Source of the DNA: Ramazzottius varieornatus
Taxonomy: Eukaryota > Tardigrada > Eutardigrada > Parachela > Ramazzottiidae
DNA length: 64,000 nucleotides
Assembly (NCBI GenBank): GCA_001949185.1
Contig: BDGG01000002.1
Span: 8,201,051-8,265,050 of the forward strand
Reading direction: 5' to 3'
A model generated the notes under the pieces. The model was given only the letters and a program-made list of their open reading frames with translations. It did not search any database and had not been told where the DNA came from. Both the position numbers and the translations under genes were made by a program. Of the stretch, positions 15,001-27,000 are shown one piece after another (position 1 is the first letter of the stretch; every line of letters begins with the position of its first letter).

Positions 15001-18000
15001 TCAGCCGCAAGTCGAGCAGAATGAGGTAGAATTACTCAAGACAGACGAAATGTCCGAAGAGTTCCCGCGACCCGAAAGGGCTGAGTTCGATCTGGTGAAA
15101 GCTATGCTCACAACAGTCGTAGCTGATTTTGCCATTGAACAAAAGATACCTGTGCCGGAAACACCAGTACAGAATCAGGTGGATGTTATTGGGCCAAATC
15201 AGCCAGCGTTTCCTCTGCCGGCGTTTCCTCAGCCAGAGTCAGCTCAAGTCGACTTCTTGAAGTCGGCTGCTGAGAAAGAAAACACCACGGAGGAGAGTAC
15301 AACCTTGACTAACACTGCATCCACGGAGAGGCCTGAAGAGGAAGAAGTTACCTTTGTTCCGTTGGAAAAACCGCTTGAGGAGTTCCCGCAACCAGAAACT
15401 GCCGAACACGAATTTGTCAAGGTAAAATAGTGGATGATTGTAAATACTCCTGGTTGTGGAAGCAAAGCCTCCTCGGGCTTAAAATAACCCGTGGGATGAT
15501 CCGTTGAACTGACAGTGTATTTCTTCTTTACAGCCAACTGAACGAACCGTTTTCACCGAGGAAAGCAAGACCGTTACGGTTCGAAAACCGGAAGAAGCTC
15601 CACAGACCATCGAAAATCAACTAGACAGTAACCAGCCGGAGCAAGTTGGTCAAGAGGCCCCCAAGCCGGAAACGGTTGCATTGGACCTGGCTGAAGCGGT
15701 TCCCGCCACGGTGGTCACAGACGTGGCTATTACAGAGAAAGAAGCCATTCCGGCTCAGTCTCTCAGCGAAGAAACTACGGTTTCCACGGCCGCGCTGGTG
15801 AGAGAAGAAGGACAAACGGAAACACCGGAGCATGGTAAAGTCGACTTGGTCAAACCGGATAAACCTGCTGAAGAACTTCCCGAATCCGAGGTCGCAGAAT
15901 ACGAGCTGGTCATGGCTACCCCACTTCAGACAAATGTGACAGCAGTCGAAGAAATGAAGGAAACACCACAGTCCGAGAAGACTGAAGTGGGTATCTTCAT
16001 GCCCGATCGACCGACGGGAGAAACTTCGACCACAGAGAGCTTGGCTGAACTGATTGAAGCTGTGCAGAATCTGGAAACAATTGTCCTGACGAGTGAAAGA
16101 ATCGAACAGCCAACGAAACCGCAGTTTACCGAAGAGAAATCCATCGTTCTAGAAATTCCAGAAGACATTGCACCAAATGCGTCTCCTGCTGTGGAGGATC
16201 AAATCTCAAAACCGGAAGGTAACTGGGAAAAACATTTATGTCATAACTAAGATTTCAATCTTAGATTTCAATCTTAGTTTGAAAAGTTAAAGGGAGAACG
16301 GACTTGATAAATTCTTCTATTCGACAGAGACATTTAAAACCACACTGGAGACAGTCACGGTGGCAGAGACGAAGCCGGAATACAGCGACACGGAAAACAG
16401 TTTCACACTCACTTGTCGGACTTCAGAGACTATCTCGACCACCGACACGATTGAAATTCCGCGAGCCACAATCACTGAGAAAGAAGAGCAGATATCCGCA
16501 GAGTGGAAACCTGAGGAGAAGCAGTCAACTGAAGCACCGGTAGGCACCACGGACACTGTAGAGCACTTCGAGGAGACCGTAGAAGTGGAGAGATTATCTG
16601 TGGGGGAGATACCGGTCAGCGTTTCAGAGACCTCGACCACGACCTCCAATGAAACTTTCGAAGCTACGACAGTAACTGTTCAGCCTAAAGGAGAGCTCCC
16701 CCGCGAAGGAGTAGTGCTCGACGTCATCCAGCCGGTGCCGGCAGATGAAACCGAGCGCGCGGAAGCTTTGTTGGATTTGCCTCGTGGACCACAGCCAACA
16801 ATGGACAATGTTGAGCTGACCGTTGTTCGGGATACTGAGGAAGTAGCTGATGTCGTCCTGACCGGAAAGACAACCAGCAAAACAGAACTCGCAGTGGAAA
16901 CGACGCTAGAGCAAATGAAACCACTGGAGCAAACTTCTGAGCAGTCGACACCCGCTGCGTTCCAGCCGATGCAACAGAACACCAGTACCGATACCATCTC
17001 CGTTGTTATTGAAACTCATCCCGGAGAGGTTGCATCACTCGAGACAACGCGACTGACAGTGTCCGACATTCAGACCGAGATAGCAAGCGTCGTACCGCAC
17101 CCAGCAGTACTGGCCACACAATCACAAAGAGCACAAGACACGATAGGCCTTGACCAGGAAGCAACAGAATCGAATCAGCCCCCGGATACTACCCGTACGA
17201 TTGCTCCGAGTTCACATCGTTGTCCGATCTACATTCAATCTTCAGACAGTTGCATGTGTGCATGAAACGTGAACGAGCATGGCGAAACAACTGTGGACCC
17301 TTTGTTAGACAATAACGCTAACCACTGCAATGTATTACTGAATAACGATTTACTCCGTAGGCGCCCGGATAGAACAACAACTGCAGGACCGAACGCAAAC
17401 ATCCACCACCACCACAGAAGAGATCCACGAGACCGTCACTGTGACCAGGCCGGTCGAAGAGCAGCCTGAAGAGGCCGAGGTGACTTTCGGCCGTCCTACG
17501 CCTGTCGACAGCGAGGAAGTGACCACTGAAGAGACGGAGGTAACCTTCACTCGACCAGTCAAGCCTGAGGCGCCAGTGGAGGAAGTCAGTATGGAACTGC
17601 CACGCACGACTACCACCACAGAAGAGATCCACGAGACCGTCACTGTGACCAGGCCGGTCGAAGAGCAGCCTGAAGAGGCCGAGGTGACTTTCGGCCGTCC
17701 TACGCCTGTCGACAGCGAGGAAGTGACCACTGAAGAGACGGAGGTAACCTTCACTCGACCAGTCAAGCCTGAGGCGCCAGTGGAGGAAGTCAGTATGGAA
17801 CTGCCACGCACGACTACCACCACAGAAGAGATCCACGAGACCGTCACTGTGACCAGGCCGGTCGAAGAGCAGCCTGAAGAGGCCGAGGTGACTTTCAGCC
17901 GTCCTACGCCTGTCGACAGCGAGGAAGTGACCACTGAAGAGACGGAGGTAACCTTCACTCGACCAGTCAAGCCTGAGGCGCCAGTGGAGGAAGTCAGTAT

Positions 18001-21000
18001 GGAACTGCCACGCACGACTACCACCACAGAAGAGATCCACGAGACCGTCACTGTGACCAGGCCGGTCGAAGAGCAGCCTGAAGAGGCCGAGGTGACTTTC
18101 GGCCGTCCTACGCCTGTCGACAGCGAGGAAGTGACCACTGAAGAGACGGAGGTAACCTTCACTCGACCAGTCAAGCCTGAGGCGCCAGTGGAGGAAGTCA
18201 GTATGGAACTGCCACGCACGACTACCACCACAGAAGAGATCCACGAGACCGTCACTGTGACCAGGCCGGTCGAAGAGCAGCCTGAAGAGGCCGAGGTGAC
18301 TTTCGGCCGTCCTACGCCTGTCGACAGCGAGGAAGTGACCACTGAAGAGACGGAGGTAACCTTCACTCGACCAGTCAAGCCTGAGGCGCCAGTGGAGGAA
18401 GTCAGTATGGAACTGCCACGCACGACTACCACCACAGAAGAGATCCACGAGACCGTCACTGTGACCAGGCCGGTCGAAGAGCAGCCTGAAGAGGCCGAGG
18501 TGACTTTCGGCCGTCCTACGCCTGTCGACAGCGAGGAAGTGACCACTGAAGAGACGGAGGTAACCTTCACTCGACCAGTCAAGCCTGAGGCGCCAGTGGA
18601 GGAAGTCAGTATGGAACTGCCACGCACGACTACCACCACAGAAGAGATCCACGAGACCGTCACTGTGACCAGGCCGGTCGAAGAGCAGCCTGAAGAGGCC
18701 GAGGTGACTTTCGGCCGTCCTACGCCTGTCGACAGCGAGGAAGTGACCACTGAAGAGACGGAGGTAACCTTCACTCGACCAGTCAAGCCTGAGGCGCCAG
18801 TGGAGGAAGTCAGTATGGAACTGCCACGCACGACTACCACCACAGAAGAGATCCACGAGACCGTCACTGTGACCAGGCCGGTCGAAGAGCAGCCTGAAGA
18901 GGCCGAGGTGACTTTCGGCCGTCCTACGCCTGTCGACAGCGAGGAAGTGACCACTGAAGAGACGGAGGTAACCTTCACTCGACCAGTCAAGCCTGAGGCG
19001 CCAGTGGAGGAAGTCAGTATGGAACTGCCACGCACGACTACCACCACAGAAGAGATCCACGAGACCGTCACTGTGACCAGGCCGGTCGAAGAGCAGCCTG
19101 AAGAGGCCGAGGTGACTTTCAGCCGTCCTACGCCTGTCGACACCGAGGAAGTGACCACTGAAGAGACGGAGGTAACCTTCACTCGACCAGTCAAGCCTGA
19201 GGCGCCAGTGGAGGAAGTCAGTATGGAACTGCCACGCACGACTACCACCACAGAAGAGATCCACGAGACCGTCACTGTGACCAGGCCGGTCGAAGAGCAG
19301 CCTGAAGAGGCCGAGGTGACTTTCGGCCGTCCTACGCCTGTCGACACCGAGGAAGTGACCACTGAAGAGACGGAGGTAACCTTCACTCGACCAGTCAAGC
19401 CTGAGGCGCCAGTGGAGGAAGTCAGTATGGAACTGCCACGCACGACTACCACCACAGAAGAGATCCACGAGACCGTCACTGTGACCAGGCCGGTCGAAGA
19501 GCAGCCTGAAGAGGCCGAGGTGACTTTCAGCCGTCCTACGCCTGTCGACACCGAGGAAGTGACCACTGAAGAGACGGAGGTAACCTTCACTCGACCAGTC
19601 AAGCCTGAGGCTGCAACCCGGGCGGAAGAATACAATATGGAATGGCCGCGACGTCGCTCGTATGTTGTCGAAGTTCCGGTAGAAGTCGTCGATGTTCCAA
19701 TCGTCGTTGAGGAGATTTCGGTAATGGATATTCATGAAACTGAGCAATCCGCGACGGAAGATCGGACGTATCTTGTGGAAGGTGAAGATTTGGAGGAGGA
19801 CGTCTCAAGGGCGGAATCAATCGAAGAAACTGTTGTTGACTACGATTCAGTCACTCGGCCTGGTGCCGTGGAGCAACCGGTGAAGCCGGTCGCCGCGTCG
19901 CCGCGTGATGGTAAGATCTTCAGTTGTCAGTGGTGCGCTTTTTTAAATAATACTGCTAACGCTTTACATTTCAGCTAACGTTTCAGTCGTCTCCAGGCTT
20001 TTCTTAGGCTTACCGCTAACGGCTTTGCAAACCGCTTTCCGTTTGTGCTCCGTTCGCGTTCCGTTAGTGATCATGGTTTTCCATGCACTTCCTCTGTAAT
20101 GAAAAGTCTTTCGTGCTTACAGTGTTTGGTCCAAGTGTCCTTATTCTGCCAACTTTCGAAGAAAGCTCCGCTCCGAAGTTCACAACAGAAGTATCGCAAG
20201 TGGAGGTACGGCCTTTCAGCTTTCTTTTTTTGCGATCGGTCGTAGGTCAATGCGATGTTTTCTAGACTGCCGACGAGAACAGGGATACAGTGCAATACAC
20301 TGCAACTGTCCATGGAATTCCTCAGCCATCGGTAACGTGGTATGATAACGACGAACCGCTATACGAGAGTGAACTCGTTCACATTCAACATGTCCAAGAT
20401 GCAGTTCAGATCACCATCGAAGGTCCAAGGAGTCTCGAACATGGTACTATAACATGTGTGGCCAGCAACGATCTGGGAACTGCTACGAGCACTGCCCCAG
20501 CTCCTGAAGTGACTGCGGACGAACAGTTACCGGTACGCAAGCCTAGACGCCCACGAGACTTGCCGGTTGAAAGAGCTTTCCTTGACATGGTCACAAAGGT
20601 TCAAGAAGAAGAGGTATCCGAGGACACGAAAGAGCAAACGACCCCGTCCGTGACTCATGAAGAGGTACAGGAAGATCGGACAACTTCGGTCGCTGAAGTT
20701 GAGCAGGAAGTTTTTGGGACGACGGAGACCATCACGGAAGAAGCCAAGCTCGAACAACCAACTGAGGAAGAAGAAGCCACGTTCAGACTACAACCAGAGA
20801 AACGTGCTGAAACTGAGGATGTCGAGGCCGAAATCTCATTCAAACCCACGAAGCCTCAGCCAACCGACGAGGCACTGTCGGAAGCTGTGTTTGAGGTACC
20901 AAAGATGCCGGCTGTGGTCGAAAGTCCTTTCGAAGAAGAGACCACTTTCCACGTTCCTCGGGGCGAAGTGCAAGACACCGTGGAAGAAGTCAGCTTCCGA

Positions 21001-24000
21001 AGACCGAAGCCAGAAGCATCTGCTACCGAAGAAGCGGCTTTGGTCTTATCGGCAAGACGAACAGACGAGACAACCGTGGAACAGGTTGAAGAAGATACCA
21101 CCGTGAATATCCAACAGAAAGCTCAGCCCGAAACTGAAGAAGATATTAAGGAAGAGGTGGTGTTCAAAGTCACGCGCAAAGAAAAGATTTCCGACGAAAC
21201 AGAAAAGACTGCAGAGGATACGGAAGAGACTGTGGTCAGCAGCGTTCGGCGAACCAAGGAAGAAAGTCCCGTACCGGAAGAAGATACCACGGAAGTAGTT
21301 GGTCTCGGACGGAAACCCAAAATGGCAGAAGAAGTGACAACCGATGAGTTTGTTATTACGAGACAGGAGGACACGGAAGACCAAGAAAGGGTCTCCGTCA
21401 CGGTACCTCGCAAGCCTGAAGAAGCCCCGGTTGAGGAAACCACAACGGCTGAGATGCCTGCGCGTGTCCAACCCGAAACCACAAAAGAGGCGGAAGAAGA
21501 AACCACCTTCCGAGTCACGCGAACGGATCACACTGACATCACCACCGAGGAGGAGACAACGGACACTACGATTGTGGACATGAAGAAGCCAATACGAGAA
21601 CGTCTCGAAACGGAAGAAGCCACAGTGTCACTTCGACCAGCTGCTCGTCCAGAGAAGGTTGAAGAAGAGACCGCGGTGGCTTCTCTAACTCGATCACAGC
21701 AACCAACTGCAGAAGCGCTTCCCGAACAAGACGCAAAGTTCGAGCTGACACGAGTTCGGGAGGACAACAAGGAGAAAGAAGAAATTGTCGAAACGGAGGA
21801 GGTAAGAATAATTATTGCTCATCAGCCGTCGATTTTTTGCTAATATCTTATCTCTCTTAGCAGATTCTGATGAAGCCAGCTCGCCCTCGACAGGAAAGCT
21901 TGCCAATTCATGAAGCCTCGTTGCAGCTACCACAGAAAGTAATGGAAATTGTTCAGCCGGCTCCAGAAGAAGTTAGCGTATTGCAGGTGGACCAGGTGGA
22001 AACTGAGCATGATCTGGACAGTATTGCCGAGATTGAAGATAACGTGTGGGAAACTGTGTCGGCGGTTGAAGACTTGCGACGCGACTCTCAGGTATGGCAG
22101 GGTGCTCTCGTGTATACTACTTGCTGTTCATTAAGTGGGACCTAGACAAATTAACTCGACCAGATCACGTTCTTAGCCAACAGTACTGAAAACGTGTGCC
22201 ACTTGGAAGTATAACCAAACTCGACAAGATCGACCTTTCAAGTGGCGCACTGTTTTATCCAATAACACCGAAAACATGCGCCACTGATAAAAACAATCTT
22301 ACTGATTTTGTTTGCCGAGCTATTAATTTAATTGTTCTGACCATGCAGGAGGCCGTTGAGGACGTGGAAGAAAATAAGAGTAAACGACGAGTGCGCATCG
22401 AAGATACTCCAGTGATCATTGAAGATTACCAACTCCTAACCGAAATGACGGAATCAAAGTTCGAGCAAGAGGACGTTTCGCTAACTGAGGAGCTGGGTGA
22501 CCTTGAAGAGGATGATGTCGAAGTCCAGAGACCCAGTGAAGAAGTACCGCTGGAGACCTTCCTGGATACCTTAACCGAAGCTCAGTTGGCGGACTACATC
22601 GAGTTGACTGCACCGGAGACCGTAATTGAAGAAGAGAAACCTCAGATCATAACTGAGGAAATGGTGGAGAAACCAGCTGAGCTTGTCCCTGAAGAACGGA
22701 AATCTCCAGTTGAAATCAAGACGGCGGAAGTCCAGCCTGAAATTACAGTAGAAGAAACTGAAGTCAGCGTTCCGTTCAGAGTCAAACCGCAAGAGAAGCC
22801 GGAAGATGTGGAAAGTAGTGCCGCGTTGAAGACTGCAGCAGCTGACAAACCTGTTACTGAAACTACAGACGTGACACTCGCTCTCGCTCCCAAAGACAAG
22901 CCGGAAATTCCAGGAGAAGAAGAGCAAACGGAAACTTTGTCCATGAAGAGAACTCGACCAGCACCCGTCAAAACAACCGACGGCCAAGAAGTTGAAGAAA
23001 CGACCACACAGTTTGTGGCAGAAACAGCTAAGCCAGTTGAGAAGGCACCAGAAGACGAAGGAACCTCGGTGAGTTTCCCGGTACGGAGACCCAAGGCCGT
23101 TGTTGAAGAGGTCGAGAGTACTGCTGAACTGAGCCCAGCACCCAAGCCCAAAGTTCCTACAGTTGAGAAAGAGGAAGAGGCAGAAGCAACTGTGGAGACG
23201 ACACGAAGAGACGATACGGCGGAAAGAGTGGAAGAGGAGGAAGCCACCGAGAGCCTTTCGGTCAAGCGAACCCGACCACAGCGTGAAACAACAGTCACAA
23301 CCACGGAAGAAAAGGTCGAAGAAGTACCGGCTGTTGAAGAGACGGTAAAGGACGAAGCTGTGCTGGAAAATATACAGGTGAAGGAAGACAAACGAACGGA
23401 GGTTGTGACGCTGAAGGAAGAACAGCTTCAGGACGAGGAAGTATCAGTGAAGTTTCCGCTGTCAAAGAAACCTACGAGAGCACCTGAGGAAGTGGAGAGC
23501 GCGGCCGTGATGAAACCGAAAAAGCCGGTCAAGACAGAAGAGGAAAGTGCGGATATTACGCTGGAAAAGACGAGCGAAGAGAAGGTCGAAACGGAAACAG
23601 CGGAGGCTTCGGAAAGTCTCTCCATAGCAAGAACTCGACCAACAAAGCCGGTAGCGGAAGAACGGGGACCCATCGAAGAGGTCGTTGGGACGGAGGATAC
23701 TGCCGCTGAGAAGAAAAATGAAGTCACTTCTTCAAAAACTGTAAGCCACTGAAGTGCTTAGTTCATTTCTCCTTCCTATCGTCCTTTTCTATTATGGTCT
23801 TGTGGTCATTCAAGTTTGATTCCAGGAGGTGGAGACCATAGAGGAAAGTACTCCATTAAAGGCCACAACTAGAAGCGAATCAGTGGAGGAAACCTCGACA
23901 GTAAGCTTTCCGCTGGGAAAGAAGCCAAAAGACAAAGCGGAAGACGTTAAGTCCTTCGGAGAGGTAGGTCGTCACTTTACACTAGAGGTTGCTTACTCTC

Positions 24001-27000
24001 ATATCCAAATTTCATTTTCTTTCTCAGGTCAAAATGACACCAAAGACACCTAAGGTGGAAAGAGTTCCTGAAGAAGAGACTGCTGGCGCCACCCTTACAA
24101 CTAACCTTCCCGAAAAGAAAGAAGAAACTGACGAGGAAGCTTCGGAGAACCTTTCAATCAAGAAGCCTCGCCGTCGACCTGCCGAAACGAAGCCAGCAGA
24201 AGTCGTCGAGGATATACCGACAGCGGCAACCGTGACGGACATAACTCCGGCAGTTGAAGAAGAAGTGCCACCGACGAAGATCACTGAAGCAACGCCGCTG
24301 GGACAGACTGCGGAAATGAGAAAGACGACGGTTCGACAAGAAGAGCGGGTGGAGGAAGGCACCGAAGAGCAGGCGACCACAGTGCGGGAAACGGTGGAGA
24401 TGAAACCAGCAGAAGTCGATGTTGGTCTTCCTGCTCTGACTAAGCCAGTCGAGGAAAAGCCGGCTGAAGACGCGATTGCGCAACTCGAACACCCAGTAAG
24501 GAAATCTACAGTCAAAGAGACCACAGAAACTGTCGTCGGTCTCCCCGCTATAACTAAGCCCGTAGAAGAAGCACCTATCGAAGAAACCATCGCGGAAATT
24601 ACACGACCTAAGACAAAGCCGGTAGAAGAAGCGAAACCACAAGAAGCTTCGGTAACCTTACCTACCACCAAGAAATCAAAAGAGGAAGAGAAACCCGAGG
24701 AAGAAACTGTGGCCACATTGTCTTCGCCAAAGAAACAACAAGAAGAAAAGCCTGTCGAAGAAGCTATGGCTGAAATTCGAAGACCAACGGGTCGAAAGCC
24801 GGTTGAAGAGAAAACAGAAGAAACCTCGGTAAATTTGCCTTCCCCCGTCAAGCCAAAGGAAGAGGAAAAGCCGACGGAGGAAGCGATCGGAGAAATTAAA
24901 CGGCCAAAGGCAAAACCAGCCGATCAACGGCCAACAGAAGATGCTTCCGTCAGTCTGCCTCTTACGAGAAAGCCCAAGAAGCCCGAAGAATCAGAAAATG
25001 TCGAAAGCTCGGCACAGCTGCAACGAGCTCCGGTCAAGAAGGCGGAAGAGGCAGCGGCAGAAGCCGCGCTGATTTTGCCACGAGAAGAGGAACGCACCGA
25101 GACGGACGAGGAAGCATCGGAGAGTTTGTCACTGTCTGCTTCTCGACCTAAACGCCGATCTTTGGATGAGGAAATGAAAGAGGTCGAAGGGGAGAAGACC
25201 ATAAGGATGCCAGCTGCCGTACCGCAAGTCGAGGAAATCACATTGGTGGAAGAAACCGTTTTCGCCAAAGGTAATCAAAATTAGCGATAATTACGTATGT
25301 TCGAACTGAGAATCATACTGGCTGAATTTCAGGTATCAGCGAAACGACAGTGGCGGAAGAAGAACAAACCGTGGAACTGCTGGTGATTACTAAAGAAGAA
25401 ACGACGACGGAATGGACGATAGCTGAGACAAACACCGCAATTACTAACTCTGAGAAGTATACGATCGTCGATGACGGTCTGGTCCATAAATTGGTCATCC
25501 ACAACGTTGAGAAAGCAGACGCCGGGAAGTATATCTGTAAAGTCGGCACTGAAGAAACAACAGGGACGCTGATGGTCAGGGATCGACCTGTCCGCTTCAC
25601 CGAGCTTTTAGAAGACACGACCGCTCAGCTGGGCGAAGATGTGGTCCTTATGGCAGAAGTGTCGAAGGACAACGCCACGGTCATATGGAAGAAACTACGA
25701 AGACCCATTCAAGAGTCGCCGAGGTAAGCTGCGACATATCTCCCAAGTTTGACTCATTCAAACAGAAATCAGGCATCTTCTGACTGGACCGCCTGTACGC
25801 GGGAGCCTGCTTTCTATTTTTGCTCAGCCATATGGGTTGCTGCAGTAGGAACCATGCGGTCGCTCACAGTTGGCCCGTGTGGAGACGCCTGATTTCTGTT
25901 TTATTGTCGAGGTTGGCTTATAGACTTTCTATGATAACTTCGGCTAAGTCCTCTTTTAGGATTGTTATGACGGCGGAAGGTAAGAAACGTACGTTGACCA
26001 TCAAAAAGGCAACATTTGAAGACAGCGGAACATACACCTGTCAAGTCGAGGATGAAACTACGAGCTCCAGGGTTCTGGTCCAGGCCGTGCCGGTTTTCAG
26101 CACTGAAGGAGTGCCGACAGAAGTAACACTGGACATTGGACAGCTATATCGCTACAAGATTCCGTTTGTCGGGGCACCAGAACCCACTGTCACCCTCCTC
26201 CATAACCGACAGGAAGTACCGCAGTCCGATGTGATTGCCTACCGCGTCGAAGAAGACCATGTGGCGGTCGTGTTGAAGAACGTCAAGGAAGCCAATGCTG
26301 GAGATTATACTGTCAAACTGGATAATGAACTTGGCCAAGATACCTTCAAGTTCTCCGTTACCATACGAGGTAAGACTATGAATGCCGGTAAACCGAACGT
26401 GCAAGCTCGTTATCGAAGTGGCTTATGTCACCATCATTCTTGGCTGGCAGCGTGCGCCACTTGACATTATGATCTTGTACCTACGTGTCGCATGTAGACC
26501 TCCCCAATAAACCACGGAAGTCTGGAGCCAAAGTGCGTCCAATGAAGCTTAGCTGACGTTAGTACTGTTCCATAGGTAAACCGTCGGCACCAAGGGAAGT
26601 CAAAGTGACGGAAGTAACCGGAGAAACCATCACGGTTGAATGGAGCGTACCCGAGTCAACCGGTGGCAGTCCCATCACCGGTTACGTTGTGGAGCGACTG
26701 GACACTGAACGACGCAACTGGAAGCGTACCGCCACCACCAGTGACACCAAAGCCACCATCGTCAACTTGATCACAGGCCAAGCTTACAGGTTCCGAGTAT
26801 CTGCGGAAAATGCCGTCGGCTTCAGCGAGCCCACCGAAACTACCGAGCCCGTCGTAGCCAAAGAACCCTTCGAAGTATCCAGCGCGCCTTCCCAACCCAC
26901 CATCAGCGAAGTGAGCGGACCCAGCGTGACCATAAAATGGGCTGCTCCAACGGAAAACGGCAACACGCCCATCCTGGGTTATCATGTTGAAACGCGTCAG

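Larger units (their letters stand above)
4244..16218 (+). other. unc-89: unc-89 exons 2-15: FPxPExAExD repeat exons
   Basis: Exons at 4244-4533, 4685-5807, 5891-6268, 6358-6873, 6949-7290, 7364-7999, 8269-8930, 9654-12339, 12423-12800, 12879-13394, 13478-14101, 14162-14589, 14669-15421 and 15534-16218. All encode one repeated theme: a Thr-rich stretch (TTTVVETITRV), a basic-Gln step (RxQPE) and an acidic-aromatic motif such as FPQPEMAELDFV or FPSAEVAELDY. Several exons (e.g. 5891-6268, 6358-6873, 12423-12800, 12879-13394) start and end in phase 1, so they can be duplicated or skipped without frameshift; exons 4/10 and 5/11 are paralogous pairs of identical length. Probably disordered and elastic. 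No Ig or Fn3 domain is present. Confidence 0.82.

Noticed and set aside
16249-16276. Direct repeat of AGATTTCAATCTT in an unc-89 intron
   Set aside because: A two-copy short duplication in a small intron, most simply explained by slippage.
17318-19747. Open frames of about 760-810 codons on the minus strand through the tandem array
   Set aside because: They are shadows: the repeat unit is a multiple of three without stops in those frames. The translated products are low-complexity Ser/Val or Arg/Leu/Phe strings with no exon logic, while the plus frame joins neighbouring exons in phase.
1-20000. Treating the first 20 kb as several independent genes
   Set aside because: Every exon border has a fitting donor or acceptor with the right phase and the repeat motif continues throughout. 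No promoter, start or terminal exon is apparent between them.
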